In this document: positions 28,933 through 37,592 of the stretch, piece after piece | Layout: every line of letters begins with the position of its first letter | Numbering within the stretch: position 1 is the first letter of the stretch | DNA from: Pukyongia sp963768085 | Lineage (GTDB): Bacteria > Bacteroidota > Bacteroidia > Flavobacteriales > Flavobacteriaceae | Assembly: GCA_963768085.1 (NCBI GenBank) | Contig: CAVYGO010000003.1 | Location: 372,001 to 436,000 of the forward strand | Direction: 5' to 3' | DNA: 64,000 nt | Notes under the pieces: model-generated | Database searches by the model: none | Told to the model about the DNA's origin: nothing | The model's input: the letters and a program-made list of their open reading frames with translations, nothing else | Translations under genes and position numbers: made by a program

Positions 28933-30438
28933 TTAAGCTTCGGCTAACATCTTTTCACCTGCTTCAATAGCTTCTTCAATACTCCCTTTCAGGTTAAAAG
29001 CAGCTTCGGGAAGATGATCAAGCTCACCGTCCATGATCATGTTAAATCCTTTGATTGTTTCCTTGATATCTACCAACACTCCTGGGATCCCGGTAAATTG
29101 TTCTGCCACGTGGAACGGCTGAGAAAGGAAACGCTGAACCCTACGGGCGCGTCCTACTGCCATTTTATCTTCTTCAGACAATTCTTCCATCCCAAGAATG
29201 GCAATAATGTCCTGTAATTCCTTATATCGCTGTAATAGCTCTTTTACGCGCTGTGCACAGTCGTAGTGCTCATCTCCAAGAACATCCGGTGCCAGAATTC
29301 GGGAGGTTGAATCTAAGGGGTCTACCGCCGGGTAAATTCCAAGCTCAGCGATCTTACGGGATAACACAGTGGTTGCATCCAGGTGGGCAAAGGTTGTTGC
29401 CGGTGCCGGGTCCGTCAAGTCATCCGCAGGCACATAAACCGCCTGAACAGAAGTAATAGATCCTTTTTTGGTTGAAGTAATTCGTTCCTGCATGGTTCCC
29501 ATCTCGGTTGCAAGCGTTGGTTGATATCCTACCGCCGATGGCATACGTCCAAGAAGTGCTGATACCTCAGAACCAGCCTGGGTAAATCGGAAGATATTGT
29601 CAACGAAGAAAAGTACGTCTTTTCCTTGTCCGTCTCCAGCTCCGTCACGGAAATATTCCGCCACGGTTAATCCTGAAAGGGCCACACGTGCACGTGCTCC
29701 GGGAGGCTCGTTCATCTGTCCGAATACGAAGGTTGCTTTGCTTTCTTTCAGTGCAGCTTTATCAACTTTAGAAAGGTCCCAGCCACCTTCTTCCATAGAA
29801 TGAAGGAAATCGTCACCGTATTTGATAATTCCGGATTCAAGCATCTCACGAAGCAAGTCATTTCCTTCACGAGTACGCTCTCCTACTCCTGCAAATACAG
29901 ACAATCCTCCATGTCCTTTTGCAATATTGTTGATCAATTCCTGGATCAGTACGGTCTTACCTACACCTGCACCACCAAATAAACCGATCTTACCACCTTT
30001 TGCATAAGGTTCAATAAGGTCGATTACTTTGATCCCTGTAAATAATACCTCGGTTGAAGTAGACAGGTCTTCGAATTTTGGAGCTTCACGGTGAATGGGA
30101 AGGCCATCCTTACCAGCTTTAGGCAAGTTTCCAATACCATCGATCGCATCACCAATTACGTTAAACAGGCGCCCGTAAATATCCTCGCCTATCGGCATTT
30201 GAATTGGAACTCCTGTGGAAATAGCATCCACACCACGGCTCAATCCATCGGTGGAGTCCATAGAAATGGTACGTACGGTATTTTCACCAATATGTGACTG
30301 CACTTCCAGTACCAATATATTACCATGGTTATCAACTTCAAGTGAATCGTAAATCATCGGAAGTTCATCACCACTGGCAAACACTACGTCTACTACCGGG
30401 CCGATGATCTGGGCAACTTTTCCTGTAATCTGTGACAT
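28933..30438 (-). CDS. atpD: F0F1 ATP synthase subunit beta
   Basis: The catalytic subunit of ATP synthase, 501 residues. The P-loop GGAGVGKTVLIQELI is at about 160-174, followed by the GERTREGNDL segment with the catalytic Glu, the ALSGLTVAEYFRD region, the signature AGSEVSALLGRMPSAVGYQP (20), and a normal C-terminus. Nothing is truncated. It is first in the atpD-atpC operon and has a full consensus promoter 64 nt upstream (TTG, 21 nt, TATCTTTG). The leader can form a weak CACC/GGTG stem at its 5' end. Confidence 0.99.
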   Translation of the reverse strand: MSQITGKVAQIIGPVVDVVFASGDELPMIYDSLEVDNHGNILVLEVQSHIGENTVRTISMDSTDGLSRGVDAISTGVPIQMPIGEDIYGRLFNVIGDAIDGIGNLPKAGKDGLPIHREAPKFEDLSTSTEVLFTGIKVIDLIEPYAKGGKIGLFGGAGVGKTVLIQELINNIAKGHGGLSVFAGVGERTREGNDLLREMLESGIIKYGDDFLHSMEEGGWDLSKVDKAALKESKATFVFGQMNEPPGARARVALSGLTVAEYFRDGAGDGQGKDVLFFVDNIFRFTQAGSEVSALLGRMPSAVGYQPTLATEMGTMQERITSTKKGSITSVQAVYVPADDLTDPAPATTFAHLDATTVLSRKIAELGIYPAVDPLDSTSRILAPDVLGDEHYDCAQRVKELLQRYKELQDIIAILGMEELSEEDKMAVGRARRVQRFLSQPFHVAEQFTGIPGVLVDIKETIKGFNMIMDGELDHLPEAAFNLKGSIEEAIEAGEKMLAEA

Positions 30439-30501
30439 TATCTAACGGTTTATTTTTTTAGTTATCTGAAGGGGCTCTTAACACCCTGTTTTTGAACGGT
30501 G

Positions 30502-30533
30502 CAAAGATAGTTTTTTCTAAACTAATTACGCAA
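30502..30533 (-). promoter_or_regulatory. promoter of atpDC (TTG-N21-TATCTTTG)
   Basis: On the minus strand TTG at 30533-30531 and TATCTTTG at 30509-30502 are 21 nt apart, an exact match to the Bacteroidota consensus. A second box, TACTTTTG, overlaps the TTG at 30538-30531. Confidence 0.8.
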
Positions 30534-30625
30534 AAGTAACCGCTAATTTTTTGAAAGGAATCATGAATTGGCCGGTTACTTGCCTTACATTAAATAGTAT
30601 TACAGGCACTATGAATTTCAGAAAT

Positions 30626-30667
30626 AAAAAAATCCTTTCAGATTTAACATCTAAAAGGATTTTTTTA
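30626..30667 (-). terminator. terminator after the SGNH lipoprotein gene
   Basis: AAAAATCCTTT, a mismatch, AGAT pair with ATCT, AAAGGATTTTT around TTAAC, followed on the minus strand by TTTTATTTC. It ends the TonB receptor/SGNH transcript. Confidence 0.85.
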
Positions 30668-30683
30668 TTTCTTCCCGAATTGC

Positions 30684-32186
30684 CTATGGCAGTACTTCAG
30701 GATAAAGTGTAGTGAAATCAGCTGCTTTAAAAAGTTCTCCGGCTGCTTCGAAATTTGTTCCAAAGGCCTGATCCATTGCTAACAAGATCTGATTAGCAAC
30801 AAAAGCGTTTCCTCGTGATGTTGGATGAACACCGTCCAATGAGAATGTCCCTCCAAATACCAGACTTGCATTCAAGTCAAAATTATCGAATGGAATACCT
30901 GTATCGAATATCTGCTGTAATAATGCATTCGCATCAATTAATATAGCTCCGTTAGCCGATGCTGCAGCTGCAATTGTTGCATTATAAGCATCGGTGGCAA
31001 CGGTAACTTCTTCCACTTCATCTACTGTCAATACCCATTGGTCTGATAAAGGAACAGTAACTCCATTGATAAGCGTTGGATCGTTATTTACAAGGGTTCC
31101 AATAAAAGAAGCACTCAACAGCGTAGGCAGATCAGCGGCAGTAGTTTGTCTGTAATTTGGAAGACCAAGTGCCGATAGATCAGTTAGATACTCATCTTCG
31201 ATCACAACCGCGTTCTGTCCTTCAACAAAATTAATAGTTCGGGCTGCAGCCTCATCAGCAGAGATGAGTCCACCTGCTAAAGCCTGTTGCAATCCTCCAT
31301 TGTATGGAGCATATCCGCCATTTACTAATGCTGCCGTAGCCGCATCTGCTGGTATAGGATTGTAAGGAACCGTTCTGAAATAAGGTATAGTAAATACATA
31401 AGGAATGTTTAATACCACTCCTTGCGAGCTGTTTCCTGCCAGTGTTCCAAGTATGGCATTATAGACTCCTGCAAAGGCAGTGGGATCTGTAATATCGGTA
31501 GAACCATAAGTAGAAGGATCCGGGTTTCCTGTCTGATTAACCCCCGCTCCTCCGGCAGTTGCAAAACTTAATACGTCGTTATTTCCTATCCATAAAGAAT
31601 AGAATGATGGGTTCTGAGCAGCTGCATCTTCCAGCATAGAGGCGTTGGGATTTGACGCCATACGAACAAAATATGGATTCGCAAGTCCTGCCTGAATACC
31701 ACCCAGGTTTCCATAACCATTAGCTAATAAATGAAAGCTTTTGGCTCCCGGCACACCCATATTATTGTAAGGTCCTGGCTGAATATTGGATATTTCCGTA
31801 GTGGGTGTCTGTCCTAAAGGTGCAGGACCTGCACCATCAAAATAAAGGCGCGGAGCTAATATTTGAGTACCTCCCAGCAAGGCACCTCCAATGTTATCGT
31901 TCATCAAAGGCTGCGTAAAACTACCTCCACCGATCATTGCGAATTTTTGAGATAACAAATTTGGAAAAGAGTTTTCCTGTCCAAGAATGAACAAGGCTCC
32001 ATCTGTGAATCCGGCTGTAAGGGAATTTCCGATAGAAACAAAATTTGCAACATTTGCCGATCCGGCAACTAAAGGAATTACCGGCTCTTCTTCAACAACC
32101 GGGATATCATCATTCTCACAACTGGCAAAAAGAAGAATCCCAAATGCCGGTAGTAAGAGAAATCTATTTTTAAATATATTTTTCAT
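30684..32186 (-). CDS. SGNH/GDSL-type hydrolase lipoprotein
   Basis: A 500-residue lipoprotein; the signal ends LLFASC with Cys at about 23. The SGNH blocks are visible: block I NFVSIGNSLTAGFTDG (GNSL instead of GDSL), block III SLWIGNNDVLSF, and block V DGVHPTSRGNAFVANQIL with catalytic Asp and His near the C-terminus. Between them is an Ala/Gly-rich insertion of about 200 residues. Members are esterases or lipases. It follows the TonB receptor gene by 10 nt, so the pair probably handles one ester-containing substrate: hydrolysis at the outer surface or periplasm and uptake by the receptor. The substrate is unknown. Confidence 0.88.
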   Translation of the reverse strand: MKNIFKNRFLLLPAFGILLFASCENDDIPVVEEEPVIPLVAGSANVANFVSIGNSLTAGFTDGALFILGQENSFPNLLSQKFAMIGGGSFTQPLMNDNIGGALLGGTQILAPRLYFDGAGPAPLGQTPTTEISNIQPGPYNNMGVPGAKSFHLLANGYGNLGGIQAGLANPYFVRMASNPNASMLEDAAAQNPSFYSLWIGNNDVLSFATAGGAGVNQTGNPDPSTYGSTDITDPTAFAGVYNAILGTLAGNSSQGVVLNIPYVFTIPYFRTVPYNPIPADAATAALVNGGYAPYNGGLQQALAGGLISADEAAARTINFVEGQNAVVIEDEYLTDLSALGLPNYRQTTAADLPTLLSASFIGTLVNNDPTLINGVTVPLSDQWVLTVDEVEEVTVATDAYNATIAAAASANGAILIDANALLQQIFDTGIPFDNFDLNASLVFGGTFSLDGVHPTSRGNAFVANQILLAMDQAFGTNFEAAGELFKAADFTTLYPEVLP

Positions 32187-32196
32187 ACAACTAATT

Positions 32197-34956
32197 TTAA
32201 AGGTTGTTTATGATTAGCGAAAGATAGTACTGTGCTCCTACATTCGGGGCACCAACGGCCGTAAAATACTCATCGTTCAAGACATTAGTAGCACCCGCTT
32301 TCAACATCGTTTTAAGTTTCGGGATTTTGTAGTTTATCTGAGCATCTAAAACAGAGTAAGACGGTACAATTCCATCACCGAATCCGGCTTGCCAAAAATA
32401 CTCGCCACTATATCTGAAGTTAGCCCCAAATCCGAAGTTCGGAAATAGGTCAGTATAGCGGAATGTTGCTTTGGCCTTATGCTGAGGGGTGTTGAAACTA
32501 GCTCGAAAATCCGGGTTTGCATCCTGATCAAAATCCAGCTTGGCGTAGGTATAATTTACACCTACATTTATCTTATTAATGATCCTGGTACTCACTCCGA
32601 TAGATGCACCATATGAGTTCACATCAACATTAGCATTCGTATAGGTCTGATAAATCTTGGTGTCTCCATTCGCCAGAGCCTGAAGGGACAAGGAATTATC
32701 CCCTACTGTTCCATAGAGAGGCACAAGTACATTTTCGGTTGAAATAAAGTTCTGATACTGGCTGTAATAAGCACTCGCATCAATGATTAGATTAAAAACT
32801 TTACCTCTATAACCCAATTCATATACATTAGCTTCTTCAGGTTTTACGAGATTTATATCCGCTTTTTGGTTAGTGCCATCCATCACTGAACTAACTGAAA
32901 AAGCGTTTTCGTAGGCAGCACGACCCGCAACAATTGCATTGGCAGAACCTGTAATCTGTTGCCCGTTTCCACTTAAGGGGAACATACGAATATCCCGGTC
33001 CAGATTCGCTTCGGCCGAACCAACAAGTATAGCACGTCCTATATCTAACCCTATGAATAAATCCTGAGTGGTTGGATTTCTAAAAGCAGACTGATAAGAA
33101 ACTCTTAAATTATGGTTCCTATTTGCTCCCGCTGTATAACCCACAGAAACTCTGGGTGTAAATTGTCCATCAAATAGTTCCGATTTGTCATAACGAACAG
33201 ATCCGGTAAGTTTTAAACGGTCGTCCGATAGTTTTTTCTGAATTTGTGTATATGCACCCACTTCAGAATACTTGATTGGCCCATCGGCATCGGTAAAAAT
33301 AGTTCCTGATGAGTTCAATCTGTATTGACGATAGGATCCCCCTACCTGAACATCCGCAAAATCTTCAAGTAAATGACTGAAGTTATAGTTTCCGTCTGCG
33401 TGATATAGTTGTGTCTTGTCCTGAAGTCTGGAACCCGTATTAACATCCGAATCTGCCTTTACTTTTGCCAATGCCTCCTGGAATTCGGGAGTCCCCGGAA
33501 TGAGCCTTCCTGTTTCTGCGGTCTGTCGCGCTATAGCATGTGCCTGAGCTGAATTCGCTCCAGCTAAGGTAGACTGAATATAGGCTCCTGCATATTCTCC
33601 AAACCAGGTACTGTCATCTTTCCACGCACGATTAACATTTATAGCAGATAATCCAAGGTTGTTCGAATCACCGGCATTTTCATCGGTTATATATCCTCTA
33701 ACAAAGAAGTTTTCGTTCTTCAATTCTATTTTATGCTGTTGAAGAAAGAAATTCTTTATCTCATATCGCTGACCTCCTTGATATATGGTACTACCCACAC
33801 CCACTTTGGCAACATAGATAATCTCAAAATCGTCTTCCCAGGGACGGAAATGCAATGCAGCATCAAATTTGACACTTTGAGCGTCGTAATTAGTTAGTTC
33901 ACTTTCCAAATATCCGGTTCTACTCACAATATCATTTGGCAATAAGTTTTCAGCTCCCGGAGGAATCAATCCCAAATTTGCAAGAGTTTGACCTACCCCT
34001 TTAATATTGGTAGCCACCTCATCTCCATAAACGTTTAATCCATCATAATCCAAATCGTCACGAGTTCTTCCAGGGCTACGTACATCTTCCTCATTAACAG
34101 CAAACCAGTCGGTTCCGTTCATGATGGCTAAATTCACCTTCCCGGCAAATTTGGGTGAAAATGCATGAGCCGCTCTAATTCCCATATCATAAAACTCATT
34201 ATCGCCTGCGGCCTTCTGAGATGTCATTCCTCTTTTATAATAGGCGCTTATCCCCTGGTGATCGAAGGGATTCTTACTAGTCATAAATAGTATCCCATTA
34301 AAGGCATTCGCACCATACAGTGCTGAAGACGCCCCGGGTAGTAATTCGATACTATTTACATCAAGTTCGGTCATCCCTAAGAGGTTACCCAGAACAAAGT
34401 TCAAGGCCGGGGAGCTATTGTCCATTCCATCCACTAACTGAACGAATCGTTCGTTAGCGATGGTGGCAAAACCCCGAGTATTAACGGACTTAAAGGTTAA
34501 ACTACTGGTGTTAACATCAACACCTTTTATGGCCTCGATGCCATCGTAGAAATCGGCATTCGGTGCATACTTGATGTCCTGAATATCGAATCTTTCAACG
34601 GTAACCGGAGATTCAAAAATTCGTTCTGGTGTTCTGGAAGCTGAAATTACGACCTCATCCAGCACGGAACCTTCCGCAAGGGTAATATTCAAAACCTGGT
34701 TATTTGTAGTGATCTCCTGAGATTGGGTTTCAAAACCAATACTTGAAATCTGAACTGTAAATGGTGGCGCCTGATCTACCCGAAGGGTAAAGTTTCCATC
34801 GAAATCGGTCGCAGTTCCTGTTCCGGTGCCAGAAACAATTACATTGGCCCCAAGAATTGGTTCCAAAGATTGATCGACCACCTTACCACTTATGTCGGTT
34901 TGCGCGAAAGTAATTGTACTTAAACACAAACAAAACAAAGCTATAATTGCTCTCAT
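32197..34956 (-). CDS. TonB-dependent receptor with carboxypeptidase-like domain
   Basis: A 919-residue outer-membrane receptor. A signal peptide (MRAIIALFCLCLSTITFAQ) is followed by a CarboxypepD_reg-like beta-sandwich (about 20-105; SGKVVDQSLEPILGANVIVS), a TonB-box-like segment (LDEVVISASRTPERIFE), the plug domain (VNTRGFATIANERFVQLVDG, 20) and a barrel of about 700 residues. There is no SusD partner; an SGNH hydrolase lipoprotein gene follows 10 nt later instead. This pairing points to esters, lipids or acylated sugars, not classical polysaccharides. The leader has a near-consensus box TATATTTA about 60 nt upstream. Confidence 0.94.
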   Translation of the reverse strand: MRAIIALFCLCLSTITFAQTDISGKVVDQSLEPILGANVIVSGTGTGTATDFDGNFTLRVDQAPPFTVQISSIGFETQSQEITTNNQVLNITLAEGSVLDEVVISASRTPERIFESPVTVERFDIQDIKYAPNADFYDGIEAIKGVDVNTSSLTFKSVNTRGFATIANERFVQLVDGMDNSSPALNFVLGNLLGMTELDVNSIELLPGASSALYGANAFNGILFMTSKNPFDHQGISAYYKRGMTSQKAAGDNEFYDMGIRAAHAFSPKFAGKVNLAIMNGTDWFAVNEEDVRSPGRTRDDLDYDGLNVYGDEVATNIKGVGQTLANLGLIPPGAENLLPNDIVSRTGYLESELTNYDAQSVKFDAALHFRPWEDDFEIIYVAKVGVGSTIYQGGQRYEIKNFFLQQHKIELKNENFFVRGYITDENAGDSNNLGLSAINVNRAWKDDSTWFGEYAGAYIQSTLAGANSAQAHAIARQTAETGRLIPGTPEFQEALAKVKADSDVNTGSRLQDKTQLYHADGNYNFSHLLEDFADVQVGGSYRQYRLNSSGTIFTDADGPIKYSEVGAYTQIQKKLSDDRLKLTGSVRYDKSELFDGQFTPRVSVGYTAGANRNHNLRVSYQSAFRNPTTQDLFIGLDIGRAILVGSAEANLDRDIRMFPLSGNGQQITGSANAIVAGRAAYENAFSVSSVMDGTNQKADINLVKPEEANVYELGYRGKVFNLIIDASAYYSQYQNFISTENVLVPLYGTVGDNSLSLQALANGDTKIYQTYTNANVDVNSYGASIGVSTRIINKINVGVNYTYAKLDFDQDANPDFRASFNTPQHKAKATFRYTDLFPNFGFGANFRYSGEYFWQAGFGDGIVPSYSVLDAQINYKIPKLKTMLKAGATNVLNDEYFTAVGAPNVGAQYYLSLIINNL

Positions 34957-35126
34957 ATGTATAGATTGTTAATTAGTAAATTCGTCTAAATATATAGATA
35001 AATTTAAGTGTTTCTTAACAAAGCAGGGGTTTTTTTAATGATTTGGTATTGAAATGCAATGAAAGTGAATTAACCCTCAACTATTAGTTATGTATAAATT
35101 ATTCAGTTATATAATCTTCGAGAACC

Positions 35127-36023
35127 TCATGAAAGTGGTTCACATAAACTGCGAATATTGTCTTTAAATAAGCCTATAACCTTTTTCATTAAACCACTAT
35201 CGCTTGGTATTGAACGGCCATCGATTTCCGTGACCGGAGTCAGTTCCCCCATCGTTCCCGTTGCGAAGACTCCACTGGCATTTATGAATTGAGAAAGTGA
35301 TAGGTCCGCCTCGATTATAGGAATGCCATGATCTTTGCACATTGAAATAACGGTCGCCCGGGTAATACCAGGCAGACAGGCGCCGGCATGAGGTGTAAAT
35401 ATGACGTCGTCTTTTACCATAAATACATTACTCCCATTGAGTTCGGCAACAAATCCCTTATCGTCTAGCATCAGTCCGGCATCTTTTCCTGCAACATTAG
35501 CCTGGATCTTTGCCAGGATATTATTCAGCAGATTATTGTGATGAATTTTACTGTCCAGGTACTGCGGTCCGTTTCGTCGCTGACTACTACTAATTACTTT
35601 GATCCCGCTTTCATTATCGTACACCAGGGGTTTCCACTCCGCAAGAACAACGAGGCATGAACCACTTTGATTAAGCCTGGGATCCATCCCACTAGTGATC
35701 TTCTCACCTCTGGTAAGGGTGAGCCTGATATGCGTGTCATCGTTCATACCATTGACATCAAGTGTATTCCTAATTGCTGATTTGACGAATTCTTTCGAAG
35801 GAATATCCACAAATGCCAGGGCCTTGGCCGATTCATGTAAGCGTGTAAGATGTTTATCCAGACAAACAATCCCTTCCGGATAGACACGCAGTCCTTCCCA
35901 AACAGCATCACCTCCTTGCACCGAACTGTCAAATACCGAAATCTTCGCTTCGGATCGTTCGTAAAGCCTGTCCTTAATAAACACTTTTATGTTCGCGTTG
36001 CGCGGGTCGAATTGTTGTAACAT
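35127..36023 (-). CDS. class IV aminotransferase (BCAT/DAAT-like)
   Basis: A 298-residue PLP-dependent fold-type IV aminotransferase. It has FDSSVQGGDAVWEGLRVY near residue 31, the PLP lysine in YLDSKIHHNNLLNN (Lys159), and VAELNGSNVFMVKDD near 190, where the Glu contacts the pyridine N. The ATGTMGELTPVTEIDGR stretch near 255 matches the branched-chain and D-amino-acid aminotransferase group. Substrate is uncertain. Its start follows the sulfotransferase-like gene by 3 nt. Fusions of these two domains are annotated in plants and some bacteria as BCAT-like proteins, so the two products probably work together. Confidence 0.92.
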   Translation of the reverse strand: MLQQFDPRNANIKVFIKDRLYERSEAKISVFDSSVQGGDAVWEGLRVYPEGIVCLDKHLTRLHESAKALAFVDIPSKEFVKSAIRNTLDVNGMNDDTHIRLTLTRGEKITSGMDPRLNQSGSCLVVLAEWKPLVYDNESGIKVISSSQRRNGPQYLDSKIHHNNLLNNILAKIQANVAGKDAGLMLDDKGFVAELNGSNVFMVKDDVIFTPHAGACLPGITRATVISMCKDHGIPIIEADLSLSQFINASGVFATGTMGELTPVTEIDGRSIPSDSGLMKKVIGLFKDNIRSLCEPLS

Positions 36024-36026
36024 ATA

Positions 36027-36749
36027 TTATTCGTTTTTTAAAATATAGGGTTGAAGACTATTATAATATGGTATTGCTTCGGCAAGCAGTGGGCCCAGAT
36101 GCGGCGGCACGACCATTGGTTTATTTTGCTGAACTTCAAATCCTGTGGTTCGATGAACATTGGAATACCAATGCCTGGCCCAGATACCATCTTGCGGGAT
36201 ACCGCCTTCTTTCCAGGAAAGCATGCGCTTATTAAAATCAAGCTTCAGCTCGTTACAAAGAAGTCTCAGATAATTTTCAGGATCTATCATGAGTTCATCA
36301 CTGTCGATAACGATCAGGTCATTACCTCTGTTTTTCAGATAAGTGACTAACTCAGAAGCTTTTTTTATCCCAATATCCGCCAATGTGGGTTGCGAAATCA
36401 CTTTCGAAAAAGACGCAATCAATTTTCCCGGGTGCCGAATGAGTATCACATTAGTCCATGGGCAGATGTATTCGGGCGCATTTGAAAGGAAATGATGTGC
36501 CATTCCTTTGATAAATACATTCTTCTCCATCGAAATTTTGTTGATATTCTCAACAATCCTTTGCTCATCACATTCCATGGCATTAATGATTTCCATGTGG
36601 GATGGATGTGTAATTGCCAATGCTCCATACTTCAGATAATAGCCATAGAACGGTTCGTCCAGAACTTCATAATCCTTTCGCTGTGCGAAGGAATACATAA
36701 GGGCAGTCGAGATGTTTCTGGGACCCGAGATTAGGTTGATCACCTTCAT
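36027..36749 (-). CDS. sulfotransferase-like P-loop protein
   Basis: A 240-residue protein of the sulfotransferase fold. The N-terminal phosphosulfate loop is NLISGPRNISTALMYSFAQR (20) and a 3'-phosphate-binding segment is VILIRHPGKLIASFSKV at about 100-116. The C-terminal part has WKEGGIPQDGIWARHWYSNV. The closest type I recall is the N-terminal domain of plant branched-chain-aminotransferase-like proteins, which are fused to a class IV aminotransferase. Here that partner is the next gene, 3 nt downstream. Sulfation has not been shown for that group and the reaction is open. A box with one mismatch (GATTTTTG) lies about 15 nt before the ATG. Confidence 0.83.
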   Translation of the reverse strand: MKVINLISGPRNISTALMYSFAQRKDYEVLDEPFYGYYLKYGALAITHPSHMEIINAMECDEQRIVENINKISMEKNVFIKGMAHHFLSNAPEYICPWTNVILIRHPGKLIASFSKVISQPTLADIGIKKASELVTYLKNRGNDLIVIDSDELMIDPENYLRLLCNELKLDFNKRMLSWKEGGIPQDGIWARHWYSNVHRTTGFEVQQNKPMVVPPHLGPLLAEAIPYYNSLQPYILKNE

Positions 36750-36853
36750 TAAATAAAGGTATCAAAAATCGAGAATAAGTACGCATTCCGTAAGCAATTG
36801 AAATTTAGTTATCTGGGGGAATCCTTCATTCCAGCAAAAACATGTCTAATTAT

Positions 36854-36909
36854 TTTGACATTATGTATAAAATACTTTACATTTGTAAAAAATATTTGAC
36901 ATTATGTAT
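36854..36909 (+). promoter_or_regulatory. promoter and operator repeats of the membrane protein/XRE operon
   Basis: The 15-bp word TTTGACATTATGTAT occurs at 36854-36868 and again at 36895-36909, 41 bp apart (about four helical turns). Between them is the palindrome TTTACA-TT-TGTAAA (36876-36889). The promoter is woven into these: TTG at 36855-36857, 20 nt, then TACATTTG at 36878-36885. The second repeat covers the ATG at 36904. A repressor on the repeats or palindrome would block both transcription and translation start; the XRE protein encoded at 37373 is the obvious candidate. Confidence 0.75.
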
Positions 36910-37383
36910 CTTTTTCCAAACAAATTCAAGCGCATGAGTGGATGGATATTTCTGCTGTCCGTGCTTTTTGGTGCTTATTATATTTTCTTCACGGATGTTG
37001 AATCTATGGGTGCCGGATTTCTCACGACGGAAGTACCTGCCATAGTTCACGATGACTTCTTCTCAACGGATAAAGGTTTCTGGATCAGGAATAATATATT
37101 TGATGAGTTGCTTACTATCATCGTTGTCATTAGTGGTTTCGTCTACGGTTTCTCGAAAGAAAAAATTGAGGACGAGTATATCTCTAAAATGCGAAGTGAA
37201 TCTCTCGCTACTTCAGTTTATATCAATTACGGGATACTTTTAGTAGCGACGATCTTTATTTACGGACTACCATTCTTAAGTATAATGATGATTCAATTAT
37301 TTTCAATCCTGGTGTTTTTCAATTTAATTTTTACATGGAGATTGAGAAAGCATTACAATACCATTTTGATCGATGAAGAATAA
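36904..37383 (+). CDS. small membrane protein paired with an XRE regulator
   Basis: A 159-residue integral membrane protein with four hydrophobic segments (about 14-30, 60-80, 102-122 and 124-142). It has a short basic N-terminus (FPNKFKRMSGW) and a cytoplasmic loop rich in charge (SKEKIEDEYISKMRSESLA). I do not recognise a named family. The gene overlaps the XRE regulator by 11 nt, and pairs of this kind (DUF2975-like or similar membrane protein plus a tiny Cro-like regulator) are frequent in Bacteroidota and Firmicutes. The promoter region is built from repeats, suggesting tight autoregulation. What the pair senses is unknown. Confidence 0.8.
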   Translation: MYLFPNKFKRMSGWIFLLSVLFGAYYIFFTDVESMGAGFLTTEVPAIVHDDFFSTDKGFWIRNNIFDELLTIIVVISGFVYGFSKEKIEDEYISKMRSESLATSVYINYGILLVATIFIYGLPFLSIMMIQLFSILVFFNLIFTWRLRKHYNTILIDEE

Positions 37384-37585
37384 AATACGGGTATATCGAA
37401 GTATGAGGAAAGTCTCTCAACAAGTTCTTTCTGAAAAGATGGGTGTGAGCAGACAGACGATGAATTCCATTGAAAACGGCAAATACCTGCCTTCACTTTT
37501 ACTGAGTATGAAACTCTCTGAATACTTTGGGTGCAAAGTGGAAGACCTCTTCGAAATGGAAGCAGAAGATTGGAAAAACGATTAG
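37373..37585 (+). CDS. XRE/Cro-like transcriptional regulator
   Basis: A 70-residue single-domain DNA-binding protein. It begins MKNKIRVYRSMRKVSQQVLS, and the helix-turn-helix reads LSEKMGVSRQTMNSIENGKYLPS, with the recognition helix VSRQTMNSIENG typical of the YgzD-like group of short regulators. The rest is a short helix pair ending KVEDLFEME. It overlaps the membrane protein gene by 11 nt, so the two are co-translated. The repeats at the operon promoter are the likely binding sites. It ends 8 nt from the convergent glmS gene. Confidence 0.93.
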   Translation: MKNKIRVYRSMRKVSQQVLSEKMGVSRQTMNSIENGKYLPSLLLSMKLSEYFGCKVEDLFEMEAEDWKND

Positions 37586-37592
37586 GGATCGA

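Noticed and set aside
36854..36860. TTGACA read as a sigma-70 -35 box
   Set aside because: Bacteroidota use TTG/TAnnTTTG signals, which fit here with correct spacing; no TATAAT at 17 nt is needed.
36853..36868. ATG in the first TTTGACATTATGTAT copy as a possible start of the membrane protein
   Set aside because: It lies upstream of the predicted -7 box and its frame does not lead into the membrane protein.
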